Shown here piece by piece: positions 43,404 to 53,442 of a DNA stretch of 64,000 nucleotides. The notes beneath the pieces are model-generated. The model saw nothing but the letters and a program-made list of their open reading frames with translations, did no database searches and was not told the DNA's origin. The stretch comes from Chryseobacterium oranimense. GTDB taxonomy: Bacteria > Bacteroidota > Bacteroidia > Flavobacteriales > Weeksellaceae. The translations under genes were made by a program, and so were the position numbers. Each line of letters begins with the position of its first letter. Position 1 is the first letter of the stretch. Location: assembly GCF_025244725.1 (NCBI RefSeq), contig NZ_CP104203.1:806001-870000 (forward strand), given 5' to 3'.

Positions 43404-44732
43404 ATGAACACTTTAACAGGTACAAAAGAGTTTTTTACAGGTATCGAAAAAATTAAGTTTGAAGGAAAGGAAAGCAAAAATCCACTGGCATTCCGCTATT
43501 ATGATGCGGAAAAGATGGTGATGGGAAAACCTATGAAAGACTGGACCAGATTTGCAATGGCATGGTGGCATACCTTATGTGCAAACGGAAGCGATCCGTT
43601 CGGAGGACCTACCATCCACCACCCATGGGATATCGGAAATGATCCGGTAACCAGAGCAATGCACAAAATGGACGCGGGTTTTGAATTCATGTCCAAAATG
43701 GGCTTCAATTATTATTGTTTCCATGATATCGATCTGGTAGACCCTGCCAATAACTGGAAAGACTATGAGAAAAACCTTCAGACTATTGTAGAATACGCAA
43801 AACAAAAGCAGCAGGAAACAGGAATTAAGCTTTTATGGGGAACAGCGAATGTTTTCACCCATGAAAGATACATGAACGGTGCTTCTACCAACCCGAATTT
43901 TGATGTTGTAGCATGCGCAGCAACACAGGTGAAAAACTCTATAGATGCTACGATAGCACTTGGCGGTGAAAACTACGTATTCTGGGGTGGGAGAGAAGGA
44001 TATATGAGCCTTTTAAACACTGATATGAAGCGTGAAAAAGATCACCTGGCCCGTTTCCTTTCCATGTCAAGAGACTATGCACGTCAGCAAGGCTTTAAAG
44101 GAACTTTCCTGATCGAACCAAAACCGATGGAGCCTACCAAGCATCAGTATGATTACGATTCTGAAACCGTAATAGGATTCCTGAGACACTATGGATTAGA
44201 TAAAGATTTTAAATTGAATATCGAGGTAAATCACGCTACATTGGCTGGCCATACATTCGAACATGAACTTCAGGCGGCTGTTGATGCAGGTCTTTTAGGA
44301 AGCATTGATGCCAACAGAGGAGATTATCAGAACGGCTGGGATACCGATCAGTTCCCGATCGATTATTATGACATGGTTCAGGCTTGGTTGGTGCTTCTTC
44401 CGGCAGGAGGATTAGGAAATGGCGGAGTCAATTTCGATGCGAAGATCAGAAGAAATTCTATTGATGCTGAAGATTTATTTATTTCCCACATTTCAGGAAT
44501 GGATGTATTCGCCAAAGGCCTTCTTGCTGCGGCGGATATTCTTGAGAATTCGGATTACAAAAAACTGAGAACAGACCGATACGCTTCTTTTGATAATGGA
44601 AACGGAAAAGCATTCGAGGAGGGTACCCTTACACTGGAAGATCTTCAGAGAATAGCCCACGAAATCGGCGAACCACAGCCAAAAAGCGGAAAACAGGAAT
44701 TGTTTGAAGCTATCGTGAATATGTACATATAA
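43404..44732 (+). CDS. xylA: D-xylose isomerase
   Basis: 442 residues, the class II length. Catalytic His is in [12 protein letters not shown] (about residue 100). [27 protein letters not shown] (metal-binding Glu and the KPMEP signature), [11 protein letters not shown] and GSIDANRGD with the metal Asp/Glu residues follow. It converts D-xylose to D-xylulose with divalent metals in the cytosol, supplying XylB. The gene lies 107 bp after xylB and 93 bp before susC, with hairpins in both gaps. Confidence 0.97.
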   Translation: MNTLTGTKEFFTGIEKIKFEGKESKNPLAFRYYDAEKMVMGKPMKDWTRFAMAWWHTLCANGSDPFGGPTIHHPWDIGNDPVTRAMHKMDAGFEFMSKMGFNYYCFHDIDLVDPANNWKDYEKNLQTIVEYAKQKQQETGIKLLWGTANVFTHERYMNGASTNPNFDVVACAATQVKNSIDATIALGGENYVFWGGREGYMSLLNTDMKREKDHLARFLSMSRDYARQQGFKGTFLIEPKPMEPTKHQYDYDSETVIGFLRHYGLDKDFKLNIEVNHATLAGHTFEHELQAAVDAGLLGSIDANRGDYQNGWDTDQFPIDYYDMVQAWLVLLPAGGLGNGGVNFDAKIRRNSIDAEDLFISHISGMDVFAKGLLAAADILENSDYKKLRTDRYASFDNGNGKAFEEGTLTLEDLQRIAHEIGEPQPKSGKQELFEAIVNMYI

Positions 44733-44739
44733 TAAAAAG

Positions 44740-44799
44740 ATAAAAGGCTTATAAACACTAAGGATTTTTATACTCTATAATTATTAAACAGCCTTTTAT
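44740..44799 (+). other. Long-range hairpin between xylA and susC
   Basis: ATAAAAGGCT (44740-44749) and AGCCTTTTAT (44790-44799) pair perfectly over 10 bp with a 40-base loop. It might be a partial terminator or processing site that gives susC its own level of expression. Confidence 0.35.
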
Positions 44800-44825
44800 T
44801 CAATAACTAAACTAAAATAATAATT

Positions 44826-47693
44826 ATGAACCGATTTTATTTCAATAAAAGCAATAGGGCAGCATTATTTTTTGCAATGACTTTATTGCCTTCCGGCATA
44901 GCATATTCACAGGTTAAAAAAGATACGGTAGCTAAAGAAAATAAAATAGAAGAAGTTGTCGTAATCGGATATGGTACACAGAAAAAAGAAGCTGTTACCG
45001 GATCTGTTGCTTCCTTAAGTGGTAGCGCTATAAAAGAAGTACCTTCCGCCAACATTACAGAAGCAATTCAGGGCCGTCTTCCCGGAGTCGATATTGGAAG
45101 GACTTCAACAAAACCGGGAGCTGTGCAGCAGATTCGTATCAGAGGTGAACGTTCTTTAACGGGATCCAATGATCCTTTGATTGTATTGGACGGTATTCCG
45201 TTCGTTGGATCTTTGGGGGATATAAGTCCGTCAGACATTAAGACTTTGGATGTTCTTAAAGATGCTTCCGCTACTGCTATTTATGGTTCCCGTGGTGCCA
45301 ATGGAGTTATTATCATCACTACCAACAGAGGAGGAAAAGGGCAAAGAGCGAGATTTTCGTATAATGCCTATACCGGATTTCAGACTTTGTTTTCTAAATA
45401 CCCGATAATGGATGGTCCTAAGCTTGCAAAACTAAGAGCTGACGCTAATCTCTTTACAAACGGTCCGGATGAGAATAACGGAACAAATACAGATTGGCAG
45501 GATCAATATTATGGGGTTGGATTGATGATGAATCATGATGTTGCAGTTACAGGGGGAACGGAAAAAGGAGGGTATAATTTCGGGGTTGCCTATTTTCAGC
45601 AAAATGGAGTGGTGCCTTTGCAAAAATATAAAAGGCTTTCCATAAGAGGAGCTCTGGACCAGGAAATTAATTCATGGTTAAAGGTTGGGTTTTCAACGAA
45701 TTCCAATTTTTCGGTGAATGATTTTAATGGAGTAAGCGGGGCACCTGTCTTGGGGTATTCACCATTGGTAAGTCCCTATCTTGCAGACGGATCACCAAGG
45801 TTAAGAACAACATTCGCAAACGTTGACCAGACAGCTCTGCAAACAAGATCAATTTTAGAAGGTTTAGGTGATGCTTATGCAGACCGTACCAATGCTTTCA
45901 GTTCTTATAATAATTTGTATGGAGAAATTAAAATTCCAGGGGTTGAAGGTCTTAAATACAGATTAAACGTTGGTTTAACCTACAGAAACTCAAACAGTGG
46001 CTATTATCTCGGAACAGGTGCATTAAACTATCAACCGGCAACTTTATCTTCAGCAAGCATAGGCAACTCTCTGACCACACAATGGGTTTTAGAAAATCTG
46101 GTAACCTACGACAGAAGTTTTGGTAAGCATAAAATTAATGCAACAGCTTTATATTCAGCTGAGCAGACAAGGTTTAACAGCTCGTCGATTGCTGCCCGTG
46201 ATGTGCCTATTGATGCTTTTCAGTATTTCAATTTAGGTCATGCACAAGGTGAAATAACCATAGATCCTAACAACCAGGGATACTGGAGAAGAGGGCTGAT
46301 GTCTTTCATGGGAAGAGCAATGTACCAATATGATAACCGTTATATGCTGACGGCAACAGTAAGATCAGACGGTGCTTCGGTATTGGCAAAAGGGCATCAG
46401 TGGCATACTTATCCGGCAATTTCGGTAGGGTGGAATGTAGCGAATGAAAGTTTTCTCCGAAATTCGAAATACATCAATATGCTAAAGTTACGGGCTGGCT
46501 ATGGTCAGACATCCAATCAGGCTGTGGCTCCATACACCACTTTTGGTAGCTTAAGTACTACTCCTTATAATTTTGGAAGTACAAATGTTATAGGGAGTTA
46601 TGTAAATACAGCTCCAAATGCGTCTTTAGGATGGGAGTTTTCGAAAACCTGGAATTATGGTGTAGATTTCTCGATTTTTAATAAAAGAATAACAGGTACT
46701 GTAGAATATTATGTGACCAATACCGAAAAATTATTGCTGAGTAAAGGATTACCTCAATCCAGTGGATTAGGTTCAGTTACCGAGAATGTGGGTGCATCTC
46801 AGAATAAAGGTTTAGAGATATCGCTTAATGCAGTGGTGATTGATAATCCTGATGGTTTCAGCTGGGAAGTGGGAGGTAACTTATCTGCAAACAGGAATAA
46901 AATTACAGCGCTTGCTTCCGGAATGGATAGAAACGTGAACAATTTATGGTTTGTAGGTTATAATATCAATGCCCTGTACGATTATCAATACGTTGGTCTT
47001 TGGCAGCAGGGAGATCCTTATTTGAATATTCTGGAGCCACAGGTTGGGGCAGCACCGGGAATGATCAAAGTATTATATACCGGAGAATACAATGCTGATG
47101 GTACACCAAAGAGAGCAATCAATGAAGCCGACAGACAGATCATCAACACCAATCCCGATTTCATCGGTGGTTTCAATACAAGACTTGCGTATAAAAATAT
47201 AGATTTAAGCATTGTAGGCGCTTTCCAGAAAGGAGGGGTACTGATCAGTTCTATTTATGGTTCAGCCGGTTACCTTAACAGGTTAACAGGTAGAGGAAAT
47301 AACGTGGATGTAGATTACTGGACCGAGGAAAATCCTGATGTAAGATACCCGAAACCAGGTGGATTGCTAAGTGGTGACAACCCTAAATATGCCTCAACTC
47401 TTGCTCTGTTTGATGCATCTTTTGTGAAAATCAGAACAATTACCTTAGGATATAATTTTAATAAAAATGCTCTGGAGAGCTTAGGCGTTAGTAATCTTCG
47501 ACTGTATGTTACTGTACAGAATCCGTTTGTATTCGGTTCTCCTTATTACAGACATTCAGGTATGGATCCGGAGCCCAATTCAAGAGGTAATGAAAATCAG
47601 GCTGTAAACTCATATAAGGCAAATCAGCTTATTATAGGTACAAACAACCCGTCTACGAGAAATTATATGATGGGGCTAAATCTAACCTTTTAA
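44826..47693 (+). CDS. SusC/RagA-type TonB-linked outer-membrane receptor
   Basis: 955 residues. Signal peptide ends near AYSQ (residue 29). The TonB-box/plug start KIEEVVVIGYGTQKKEAVTG is followed by the plug domain (LPGVDIG, IRIRGERSLTGSNDPLIVLDG, LKDASATAIYGSRGANGVI) and the large barrel ending YMMGLNLTF. The usual carboxypeptidase-D-like N-terminal domain of about 80 residues is missing, which explains the short length. With the adjacent SusD lipoprotein it forms the import complex for xylo-oligosaccharides, judged by neighbours. Confidence 0.95.
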   Translation: MNRFYFNKSNRAALFFAMTLLPSGIAYSQVKKDTVAKENKIEEVVVIGYGTQKKEAVTGSVASLSGSAIKEVPSANITEAIQGRLPGVDIGRTSTKPGAVQQIRIRGERSLTGSNDPLIVLDGIPFVGSLGDISPSDIKTLDVLKDASATAIYGSRGANGVIIITTNRGGKGQRARFSYNAYTGFQTLFSKYPIMDGPKLAKLRADANLFTNGPDENNGTNTDWQDQYYGVGLMMNHDVAVTGGTEKGGYNFGVAYFQQNGVVPLQKYKRLSIRGALDQEINSWLKVGFSTNSNFSVNDFNGVSGAPVLGYSPLVSPYLADGSPRLRTTFANVDQTALQTRSILEGLGDAYADRTNAFSSYNNLYGEIKIPGVEGLKYRLNVGLTYRNSNSGYYLGTGALNYQPATLSSASIGNSLTTQWVLENLVTYDRSFGKHKINATALYSAEQTRFNSSSIAARDVPIDAFQYFNLGHAQGEITIDPNNQGYWRRGLMSFMGRAMYQYDNRYMLTATVRSDGASVLAKGHQWHTYPAISVGWNVANESFLRNSKYINMLKLRAGYGQTSNQAVAPYTTFGSLSTTPYNFGSTNVIGSYVNTAPNASLGWEFSKTWNYGVDFSIFNKRITGTVEYYVTNTEKLLLSKGLPQSSGLGSVTENVGASQNKGLEISLNAVVIDNPDGFSWEVGGNLSANRNKITALASGMDRNVNNLWFVGYNINALYDYQYVGLWQQGDPYLNILEPQVGAAPGMIKVLYTGEYNADGTPKRAINEADRQIINTNPDFIGGFNTRLAYKNIDLSIVGAFQKGGVLISSIYGSAGYLNRLTGRGNNVDVDYWTEENPDVRYPKPGGLLSGDNPKYASTLALFDASFVKIRTITLGYNFNKNALESLGVSNLRLYVTVQNPFVFGSPYYRHSGMDPEPNSRGNENQAVNSYKANQLIIGTNNPSTRNYMMGLNLTF

Positions 47694-47705
47694 AAATCAG
47701 AAATC

Positions 47706-49667
47706 ATGATCAATCTAAATAAAAAATTCATTGCTGCTTTATTTCTAGCTTCAGTAGCATTTACAACTACAGGTTGTAATGAGATATTGGATGAACAGCC
47801 AAGAGGAATTTATACTCCGGAAGACTTTACAACGGAAAGAGGGATATCACAGGGTGTTACGTCTTTATACAGACAGCTAAGATTGCTTTACGGAAACGGT
47901 TATTGGTTAAATGCCAATATGACGGGAACAGATGAAGCCACCTGGGGGCAGAGCGCAGACGGTAATTTTAAGGATCTTGATATGACAGGTGGTGCAGGCA
48001 GCATCAATTCCAACACCTTTCCTACAAGTATGGTATGGGGATCTGTATTTCCATCGATTAATACTGCAAATGGAATTATTCAGAACGGATCCGGGGCGGG
48101 TATAGCAGAATCACTGATTTCGGAAGCAAGATTTTTCCGTTCTTTCTATTATTTTCTGTTAGTGCAGACCTATGGAGGGGTACCTCTTGATCTGGGGTCC
48201 GGAGAACTTGCTTTTAATATCAATCCAAAAACGACTTCAGTTAGAAATACGGTTACGGAAGTATACACTAAGGCAATCTTCCCGGATTTAATTAAAGCTG
48301 TGGAAAATCTTCCTGCTAGCCCGCGGGTGAAAGGCGGAGTGACCAAAAATGTAGCCCGTTTATATTTGGCAAAAGCCTACTTAACTTATGGATGGTGGCT
48401 GCAAAACCCTAAAAGCATACCGACATATCCTGACACTCCTCGTACAGATCCTGATGGGCACAATGCACAATGGTATTTTCAGCAGGCTTATGATGTTGCT
48501 TTAGCCGCCATTAATAATCCCGGACCTTACGCATTGCAACCCACTTATTATGACGTTAATTTAGGATCAAATGACCGTAATAGTGAATGTATGCTGTACG
48601 CAGACCATACAGAAACCAGTGCTTATTTCAATGAAGGGGTAATTCAGGCAAGCTATGGGGATGGATGGTCACCGAATAATTTCGCATCCTGGATGATGAC
48701 ATGGAACTATACCAATCTTAAAAGCAGTACCTCTCCAACAACATGGACTCCGGCAAGTTCTGTACAGCGTGCAGCTTTCCAGCCGCTGGGAAGACCTTGG
48801 GTGAGAATGGCTCCTACCATAGAAGTCATTAAAAATACATTCTCAGATAAAACCAATGATTCAAGATATGACGGAACATTTACAACAGTATACCGCGGTA
48901 ACTGGGATAAAGAAGGAACCGGGCTTACCAATGTAGGAACGCTTTATAATGCCAATAATCTTCCAATACAGCCTAATGCTCCGGTTTTAACCTTTTTAAA
49001 TGACGATTCTGAGACACCAACGTATCCAACCAATGCAGGCCAAAGCGGAATCGGTGCCGGTACACTTCCGGGAAGAGCTGATTGGGTGGTTGCACCTAAC
49101 GGAATCAGCAGAATTGTGTATCCGGGGATCTGGAAAATTGGTCCTTACAGAACAGACAACGGAAATGGGTTAGGCTATCCAAATACAAGTCATACACGCC
49201 CTTTCTATGCAGCAAAATTCTCCGAACTGTATTTTATTGCAGCAGAAGCGGCTGTAAAAGGAGCGTCCGGCGCAGTGTCTGCCAGAGATTTAATTAATGT
49301 GATCCGTGCAAGAGCAGGAAAATGGCGTTGGGATAATAACGGAAATGTGACAAAAATACAGGATAACAGTGCTGCTATGATCGCAGCGACACCATCAACT
49401 ATAACGATTGATTACATCTTGGCAGAAAGATCCAGAGAATATTTTGGCGAAGGCTACAGATGGTATGATTTGGTAAGAACCCAGACCTGGGCAGATAAGG
49501 CTGCATCATACTCCATTGGGGGAGCAAATTATGGAAATCATGCGCCACAAACAGTTACCAGGACAATACAACCTTTCCACTATCTGAGACCTATCCCTCA
49601 GGGACAGCTGGATGCTATGGAAGTATCTGCAGATATTAAGGCAAAATATCAGAATCCCGGATACTAA
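47706..49667 (+). CDS. SusD/RagB-type glycan-binding lipoprotein
   Basis: 653 residues. Lipoprotein signal ends FTTTGC (Cys24), then NEILDEQPRGIYTPEDF, a typical SusD start. Helical TPR-like regions carry ARFFRSFYYFLLVQTYGGVPL, ARLYLAKAYL and, near the C-terminus, YILAERSREYFGEGYRWYDLVRTQ and YLRPIPQGQLDA, all hallmarks of SusD. It caps the SusC barrel from outside and binds the glycan. It is 12 bp downstream of susC, so co-transcribed. Slightly longer than classical SusD because of insert loops (about 330-480). Confidence 0.95.
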   Translation: MINLNKKFIAALFLASVAFTTTGCNEILDEQPRGIYTPEDFTTERGISQGVTSLYRQLRLLYGNGYWLNANMTGTDEATWGQSADGNFKDLDMTGGAGSINSNTFPTSMVWGSVFPSINTANGIIQNGSGAGIAESLISEARFFRSFYYFLLVQTYGGVPLDLGSGELAFNINPKTTSVRNTVTEVYTKAIFPDLIKAVENLPASPRVKGGVTKNVARLYLAKAYLTYGWWLQNPKSIPTYPDTPRTDPDGHNAQWYFQQAYDVALAAINNPGPYALQPTYYDVNLGSNDRNSECMLYADHTETSAYFNEGVIQASYGDGWSPNNFASWMMTWNYTNLKSSTSPTTWTPASSVQRAAFQPLGRPWVRMAPTIEVIKNTFSDKTNDSRYDGTFTTVYRGNWDKEGTGLTNVGTLYNANNLPIQPNAPVLTFLNDDSETPTYPTNAGQSGIGAGTLPGRADWVVAPNGISRIVYPGIWKIGPYRTDNGNGLGYPNTSHTRPFYAAKFSELYFIAAEAAVKGASGAVSARDLINVIRARAGKWRWDNNGNVTKIQDNSAAMIAATPSTITIDYILAERSREYFGEGYRWYDLVRTQTWADKAASYSIGGANYGNHAPQTVTRTIQPFHYLRPIPQGQLDAMEVSADIKAKYQNPGY

Positions 49668-49702
49668 TTTAAATTTTATTCTACATTCATATCAGTAACA
49701 GA

Positions 49703-49722
49703 GTAGGTGTGAAAGCACCTGC
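49703..49722 (+). other. Hairpin between susD and uxuA
   Basis: AGGTGT pairs with GCACCT (one G-T pair) around a GAAA loop, followed by GCTTTGTTTAA. It is a weak terminator-like structure and may lower read-through from susCD into the uronate genes. Confidence 0.45.
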
Positions 49723-49752
49723 TTTGTTTAACTGGGTTAAATTTTAAAAATT

Positions 49753-50928
49753 ATGGAAAAAACCTGGCGTTGGTTTGGCAAAAAAGACAAAATAAAACTC
49801 AACACGCTCCGTCAGATCGGAGTAGAAGGAATTGTTTCCGCACTGCATGATATCCCAAACGGAGAAATCTGGAATCTGGAGGCCATCAATGATTATAAGA
49901 ACTATATAGAAAGCCACGGACTTCGCTGGTCTGTTGTGGAAAGTCTTCCCGTAAGCGAAGCCATCAAATACGGAGGTGAAGACCGTGACTCTTTAATAGA
50001 AAATTATATCACAAGCCTTGAAAATCTGGGTAAAGCAGGGGTTACAACAGTTTGCTACAACTTTATGCCTGTTCTCGACTGGGCAAGAACCGACCTCTTT
50101 CACGAGTGGGAAGATGGTTCGTCCTCACTTTATTTTGACAAAGCCAAGTTTGCGTACTTCGAAATTCACATCCTTCAAAGAGAGGGAGCCGAAAGCGATT
50201 ATAATGCAGAAATCCTTCAGAAGGTAGAAGAATTAAAAAATTCCTTAACGGAAAAAGATAACAATGACATGATAGATTCAGTCATTGTAAAAACACAGGG
50301 ATTCGTGAATGGAAATATCAAAGAAGGTGAATTGAATCCTGTAGAAAAATTCAAAAGTTTATTGGCGTTATATGATGGAATCGATAAAGACAGATTACGC
50401 CAGAACATGAAATATTTCCTTGAAAAAATAATGCCTGTCTGTGAAAAATGGAATATCCAGATGTGTGTACATCCTGATGATCCACCTTTTTCATTACTCG
50501 GCTTGCCAAGAATAGTGACCAATGAGGAAGATATAGAATGGCTTCTGAATGCCGTTAATAATCCTCACAACGGATTGACGTTCTGCACAGGATCTCTAAG
50601 CGCCAACCTTCAGAATGATGTTCCAAAGCTGGCTCAGAAATTTGCTCACCGTACGAAATTTGTTCATCTGAGAAGTACAAATGTCTTTGAAAACGGAGAT
50701 TTCATAGAAGCCCATCATTTAGGAGGACGAGGTAAGCTCATTGAAGTGATCCGTGTATTTGAAAAAGAAAACCCTGGTCTCCCCATGAGAATTGACCATG
50801 GAAGGCTTTTAACAGAAGATGTTGACAAAGGATATAACCCAGGCTATTCATTTTTAGGAAGAATGCTGGCGTTAGGACAGATCGAAGGAGTAATGGCCGC
50901 AGTTCAGTCAGAATTACAGAAAAATTAA
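49753..50928 (+). CDS. uxuA: Mannonate dehydratase
   Basis: 391 residues, the normal UxuA length. MEKTWRWFGKKDKI..LRQIGVEGIVSALHDIPNGEIW is the family's N-terminus, followed by WSVVESLPVSEAIKYG, TVCYNFMPVLDWARTDL, MCVHPDDPPFSLLGLPRIV and RIDHGRLL with the metal ligands His, Cys and Asp. It dehydrates D-mannonate to 2-keto-3-deoxy-gluconate with Fe/Mn. It works between the fructuronate reductase encoded next (32-bp gap) and KdgK/Eda further on. Confidence 0.97.
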   Translation: MEKTWRWFGKKDKIKLNTLRQIGVEGIVSALHDIPNGEIWNLEAINDYKNYIESHGLRWSVVESLPVSEAIKYGGEDRDSLIENYITSLENLGKAGVTTVCYNFMPVLDWARTDLFHEWEDGSSSLYFDKAKFAYFEIHILQREGAESDYNAEILQKVEELKNSLTEKDNNDMIDSVIVKTQGFVNGNIKEGELNPVEKFKSLLALYDGIDKDRLRQNMKYFLEKIMPVCEKWNIQMCVHPDDPPFSLLGLPRIVTNEEDIEWLLNAVNNPHNGLTFCTGSLSANLQNDVPKLAQKFAHRTKFVHLRSTNVFENGDFIEAHHLGGRGKLIEVIRVFEKENPGLPMRIDHGRLLTEDVDKGYNPGYSFLGRMLALGQIEGVMAAVQSELQKN

Positions 50929-50960
50929 TCTGCGTTTGTAATAAAATAGTAAAAAGTAAA

Positions 50961-51776
50961 ATGAAAGACCTGTTTAGTATTAAAGACAAAGTAGCAGTGA
51001 TCACCGGGGCATCAGGTGTTCTGGGTGGAAGTCTGGCGAAAAGTTTCATTGATGCCGGAGCAAAAGTGGTTGTTTTGGGGAGAAATCAGGCAACATTGGA
51101 TAACAGAGTAAAAGACCTGACTGCTCTGGGTGGTGATGCACTGGCTGTGGAAGCCAATGTAATGAATATTGAAAGCCTTGAAGCCGCCTCAGAAAAAATA
51201 AAGGAAAAATATGGCAGGATTGATATTCTGCTCAACATCGCTGGTGGAAATATTCCGGAAGCTACCTTATCTCCTGACCAATCATTTTTTGATATGGATA
51301 TCAAAGGATGGAATGAAGTTACCGATCTTAATATCAATGGAACCGTTTATCCAAGCTATATTTTTGGAAAAGTAATGGGCGAGCAGGGAAGCGGAAATAT
51401 CATTAATATTTCTTCTATGGCAGCTTATTCAGCGATAACAAGAGTAGCCGGATATTCTGCAGCCAAATCGGCGATCACCAATTTTACCCAATGGCTGGCC
51501 TCTGACCTCGCATTGAAATTCGGAGATAAAATTCGTGTCAATGCCGTGGCACCAGGATTCTTCATTGGTGATCAGAACCGTGCTATTCTTTTGAATCCGG
51601 ACGGAAGCTTAACCGAAAGAAGTAAAAAAGTAATCGCCAAAACACCCATGCAGAGATTTGGCGAAGTAGAGGAACTGAATGGGGTTGTACAGTTTCTATG
51701 TTCGGATGCAGCAAGCTTTATCACAGGAGCATTGATTCCTGTGGACGGAGGTTTCAGCGCTTTCAGTGGAGTATAA
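50961..51776 (+). CDS. uxuB: SDR-type D-mannonate oxidoreductase (fructuronate reductase)
   Basis: 271 residues. Classical SDR: TGASGVLGGSLAK glycine motif at about 15-27, NIAGG near 95, ISSMAAYS and the catalytic YSAAK at about 170-174, and FITGALIPVDGGFSAFSGV at the end. It is unrelated in fold to the long-chain E. coli UxuB, but SDRs in this position next to uxuA and uxaC are the known replacement in Gram-positive bacteria and Bacteroidota. It would reduce D-fructuronate to D-mannonate with NADH. The assignment rests on context plus subfamily features, so the symbol is functional rather than orthologous. Confidence 0.88.
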   Translation: MKDLFSIKDKVAVITGASGVLGGSLAKSFIDAGAKVVVLGRNQATLDNRVKDLTALGGDALAVEANVMNIESLEAASEKIKEKYGRIDILLNIAGGNIPEATLSPDQSFFDMDIKGWNEVTDLNINGTVYPSYIFGKVMGEQGSGNIINISSMAAYSAITRVAGYSAAKSAITNFTQWLASDLALKFGDKIRVNAVAPGFFIGDQNRAILLNPDGSLTERSKKVIAKTPMQRFGEVEELNGVVQFLCSDAASFITGALIPVDGGFSAFSGV

Positions 51777-51802
51777 AAACTAATTTCTTCATATGCAGTG
51801 AG

Positions 51803-51838
51803 CAGGGCCTTAATGGTTTCATTCATGGCCCTGTTTTT
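51803..51838 (+). terminator. Terminator inside the sugar locus, after uxuB
   Basis: CAGGGCC pairs with GGCCCTG around 17 bases and is followed by TTTTT. It divides the locus into an upstream unit (regulator to uxuB) and a downstream unit starting at uxaC. Confidence 0.75.
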
Positions 51839-52019
51839 AAAATGTAGACATCTAAGTTTTGTGAAAATCTCTGATTTTCATCTTATGTGAACTTTTATGC
51901 AGAATTATTTTAAACTTTCTTAAGTGAGCTAAAGTGTTTTAAAATAAAGCTTTTGTGACTTTTGTGGTTTTGCAGAGTTTAAACAAATTAATTAAAATTC
52001 AGGATTGTAAAAGTAAATA
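51839..52019 (+). promoter_or_regulatory. Leader region of uxaC, probable own promoter
   Basis: The 180-bp gap after the terminator holds repeat-like text (GTGAGCTAAAGTGTTTTAAA, CTTTTGTGACTTTTGTGGTTTTG). No perfect TAnnTTTG box is seen, but the terminator upstream means the uxaC-exuT genes need a promoter here. Confidence 0.35.
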
Positions 52020-53438
52020 ATGAGTAATTCCATTAAAAATAAAGACGTTTTCGGAGAATTGTTTTTGCTTGAATCGGCAAAGGCAGAGAATCTGTATTTC
52101 GGTTATGCTAAAGACATGCCGGTTATTGATTACCACAATCATCTTGAGCCGGACGTTATTTCTGCCAACCAGAACTTCCGTTCTCCAACCGCAATCTGGC
52201 TGGATGGCGATCATTACAAATGGAGGGCTATGAGAAATTTTGGCATTGATGAACATTTGATCTCGGGAAAAGCCTCAGATCAGGAAAAATTCAGGAAATG
52301 GGCAGAGGTAGTGCCTTATACGCTTCGTAATCCATTATTTCACTGGACGCATCTTGAACTTAAAAATCCTTTTGGGATCAACGAATACCTGTCACCGCAA
52401 AACGCAGATGAAGTGTATTATAAGATGGATGAAAGCCTTCAGACCTCTGGTTTTCTGCCGCAATCCATTATTGAGAATTTTAAAGTAGAAGCATTGTGTA
52501 CTACGGATGATCCGGCAGATGATCTGTCTCATCATATAGCCTTAAAGACCAGTGGTTTCGCCACAGCAGTTCTTCCCGCCTTCCGCCCTGACGCCTATAT
52601 CAATATGATTAATCCCGAACAGTATCTTTCAGGAATTAAAAAGCTTGAAAAAGTCTGTGGATTTTCCATCGTATCAGCTTCTGATCTGTTGAATGCACTT
52701 CAGGACAGAATCAATTATTTTGTGGAAGCAGGAGCAAAAGTGGCTGACCATGGATTCGAATATTTTCCGGATACCACAAAATGGAATCATAGCCTTGAAA
52801 AAGAATTTTCTGAATTCCTGAAAGGTAATCTTTCAACGTTTTCCGATCCGGATGCATTATGCGGCTATTTGCTGAAAGAGCTTTGCAAAATGTATGCAGA
52901 AAAAGGATGGGTACAGCAATTTCATGTAGGAGCAACCCGAAACAACAATTCAGAAATGTTCAGAAAAATAGGTGCCAATGCAGGATATGATGCCATTGGA
53001 GAACCGTATTATGCACAGAGACTGAGCGTTTTACTGGACGGACTGAATACAGAAGGAAAACTGGCCAAAACAATTATATACAATCTGAACCCGGCATTTA
53101 ACGAAGTTTTGGCAACTCTTGCCGGAAACTTTAATGAAGGAGGAATCAAATCCAAAGTACAGTTTGGAGCAGCCTGGTGGTTCCTCGATCAACTCGACGG
53201 AATGACAAAACAGATGAATACGCTTTCCAATATCGGATTGATCAGCACGTTTGTCGGTATGCTAACCGATTCCAGAAGTCTGCTGTCATTTTCGAGACAT
53301 GATTATTTCAGAAGGCTTTTATGCAATCTTTTTGGAAGCGAGATGGAGAGAGGTCTTCTTCCCGATGATGAAAAATGGGTGGGAAAAGTCATTCAGGATA
53401 TCTGTTATCACAATACAAAAAAATATTTTGAAATCTAA
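52020..53438 (+). CDS. uxaC: Glucuronate isomerase
   Basis: 472 residues. The amidohydrolase-type start MPVIDYHNHLEPDVI has the HxH metal motif, followed by WRAMRNFGI, FHWTHLELKNPFGI, CTTDDPADDLSHH, LPAFRPDAYINM, WVQQFHVGATRNNN and a C-terminal NLFGSEMERGLLPDD. It isomerises D-glucuronate to D-fructuronate (and galacturonate to tagaturonate). It is the first step of the pathway completed by the SDR reductase, UxuA, KdgK and Eda. The stop codon lies 4 bp before kdgK, so translation may be coupled. Confidence 0.97.
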   Translation: MSNSIKNKDVFGELFLLESAKAENLYFGYAKDMPVIDYHNHLEPDVISANQNFRSPTAIWLDGDHYKWRAMRNFGIDEHLISGKASDQEKFRKWAEVVPYTLRNPLFHWTHLELKNPFGINEYLSPQNADEVYYKMDESLQTSGFLPQSIIENFKVEALCTTDDPADDLSHHIALKTSGFATAVLPAFRPDAYINMINPEQYLSGIKKLEKVCGFSIVSASDLLNALQDRINYFVEAGAKVADHGFEYFPDTTKWNHSLEKEFSEFLKGNLSTFSDPDALCGYLLKELCKMYAEKGWVQQFHVGATRNNNSEMFRKIGANAGYDAIGEPYYAQRLSVLLDGLNTEGKLAKTIIYNLNPAFNEVLATLAGNFNEGGIKSKVQFGAAWWFLDQLDGMTKQMNTLSNIGLISTFVGMLTDSRSLLSFSRHDYFRRLLCNLFGSEMERGLLPDDEKWVGKVIQDICYHNTKKYFEI

Positions 53439-53442
53439 TACC

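Noticed and set aside
53299-53442. Upstream extension of kdgK into uxaC
   Set aside because: ATG 53443 gives the conserved PfkB N-terminus; the extension is out-of-frame uxaC sequence.
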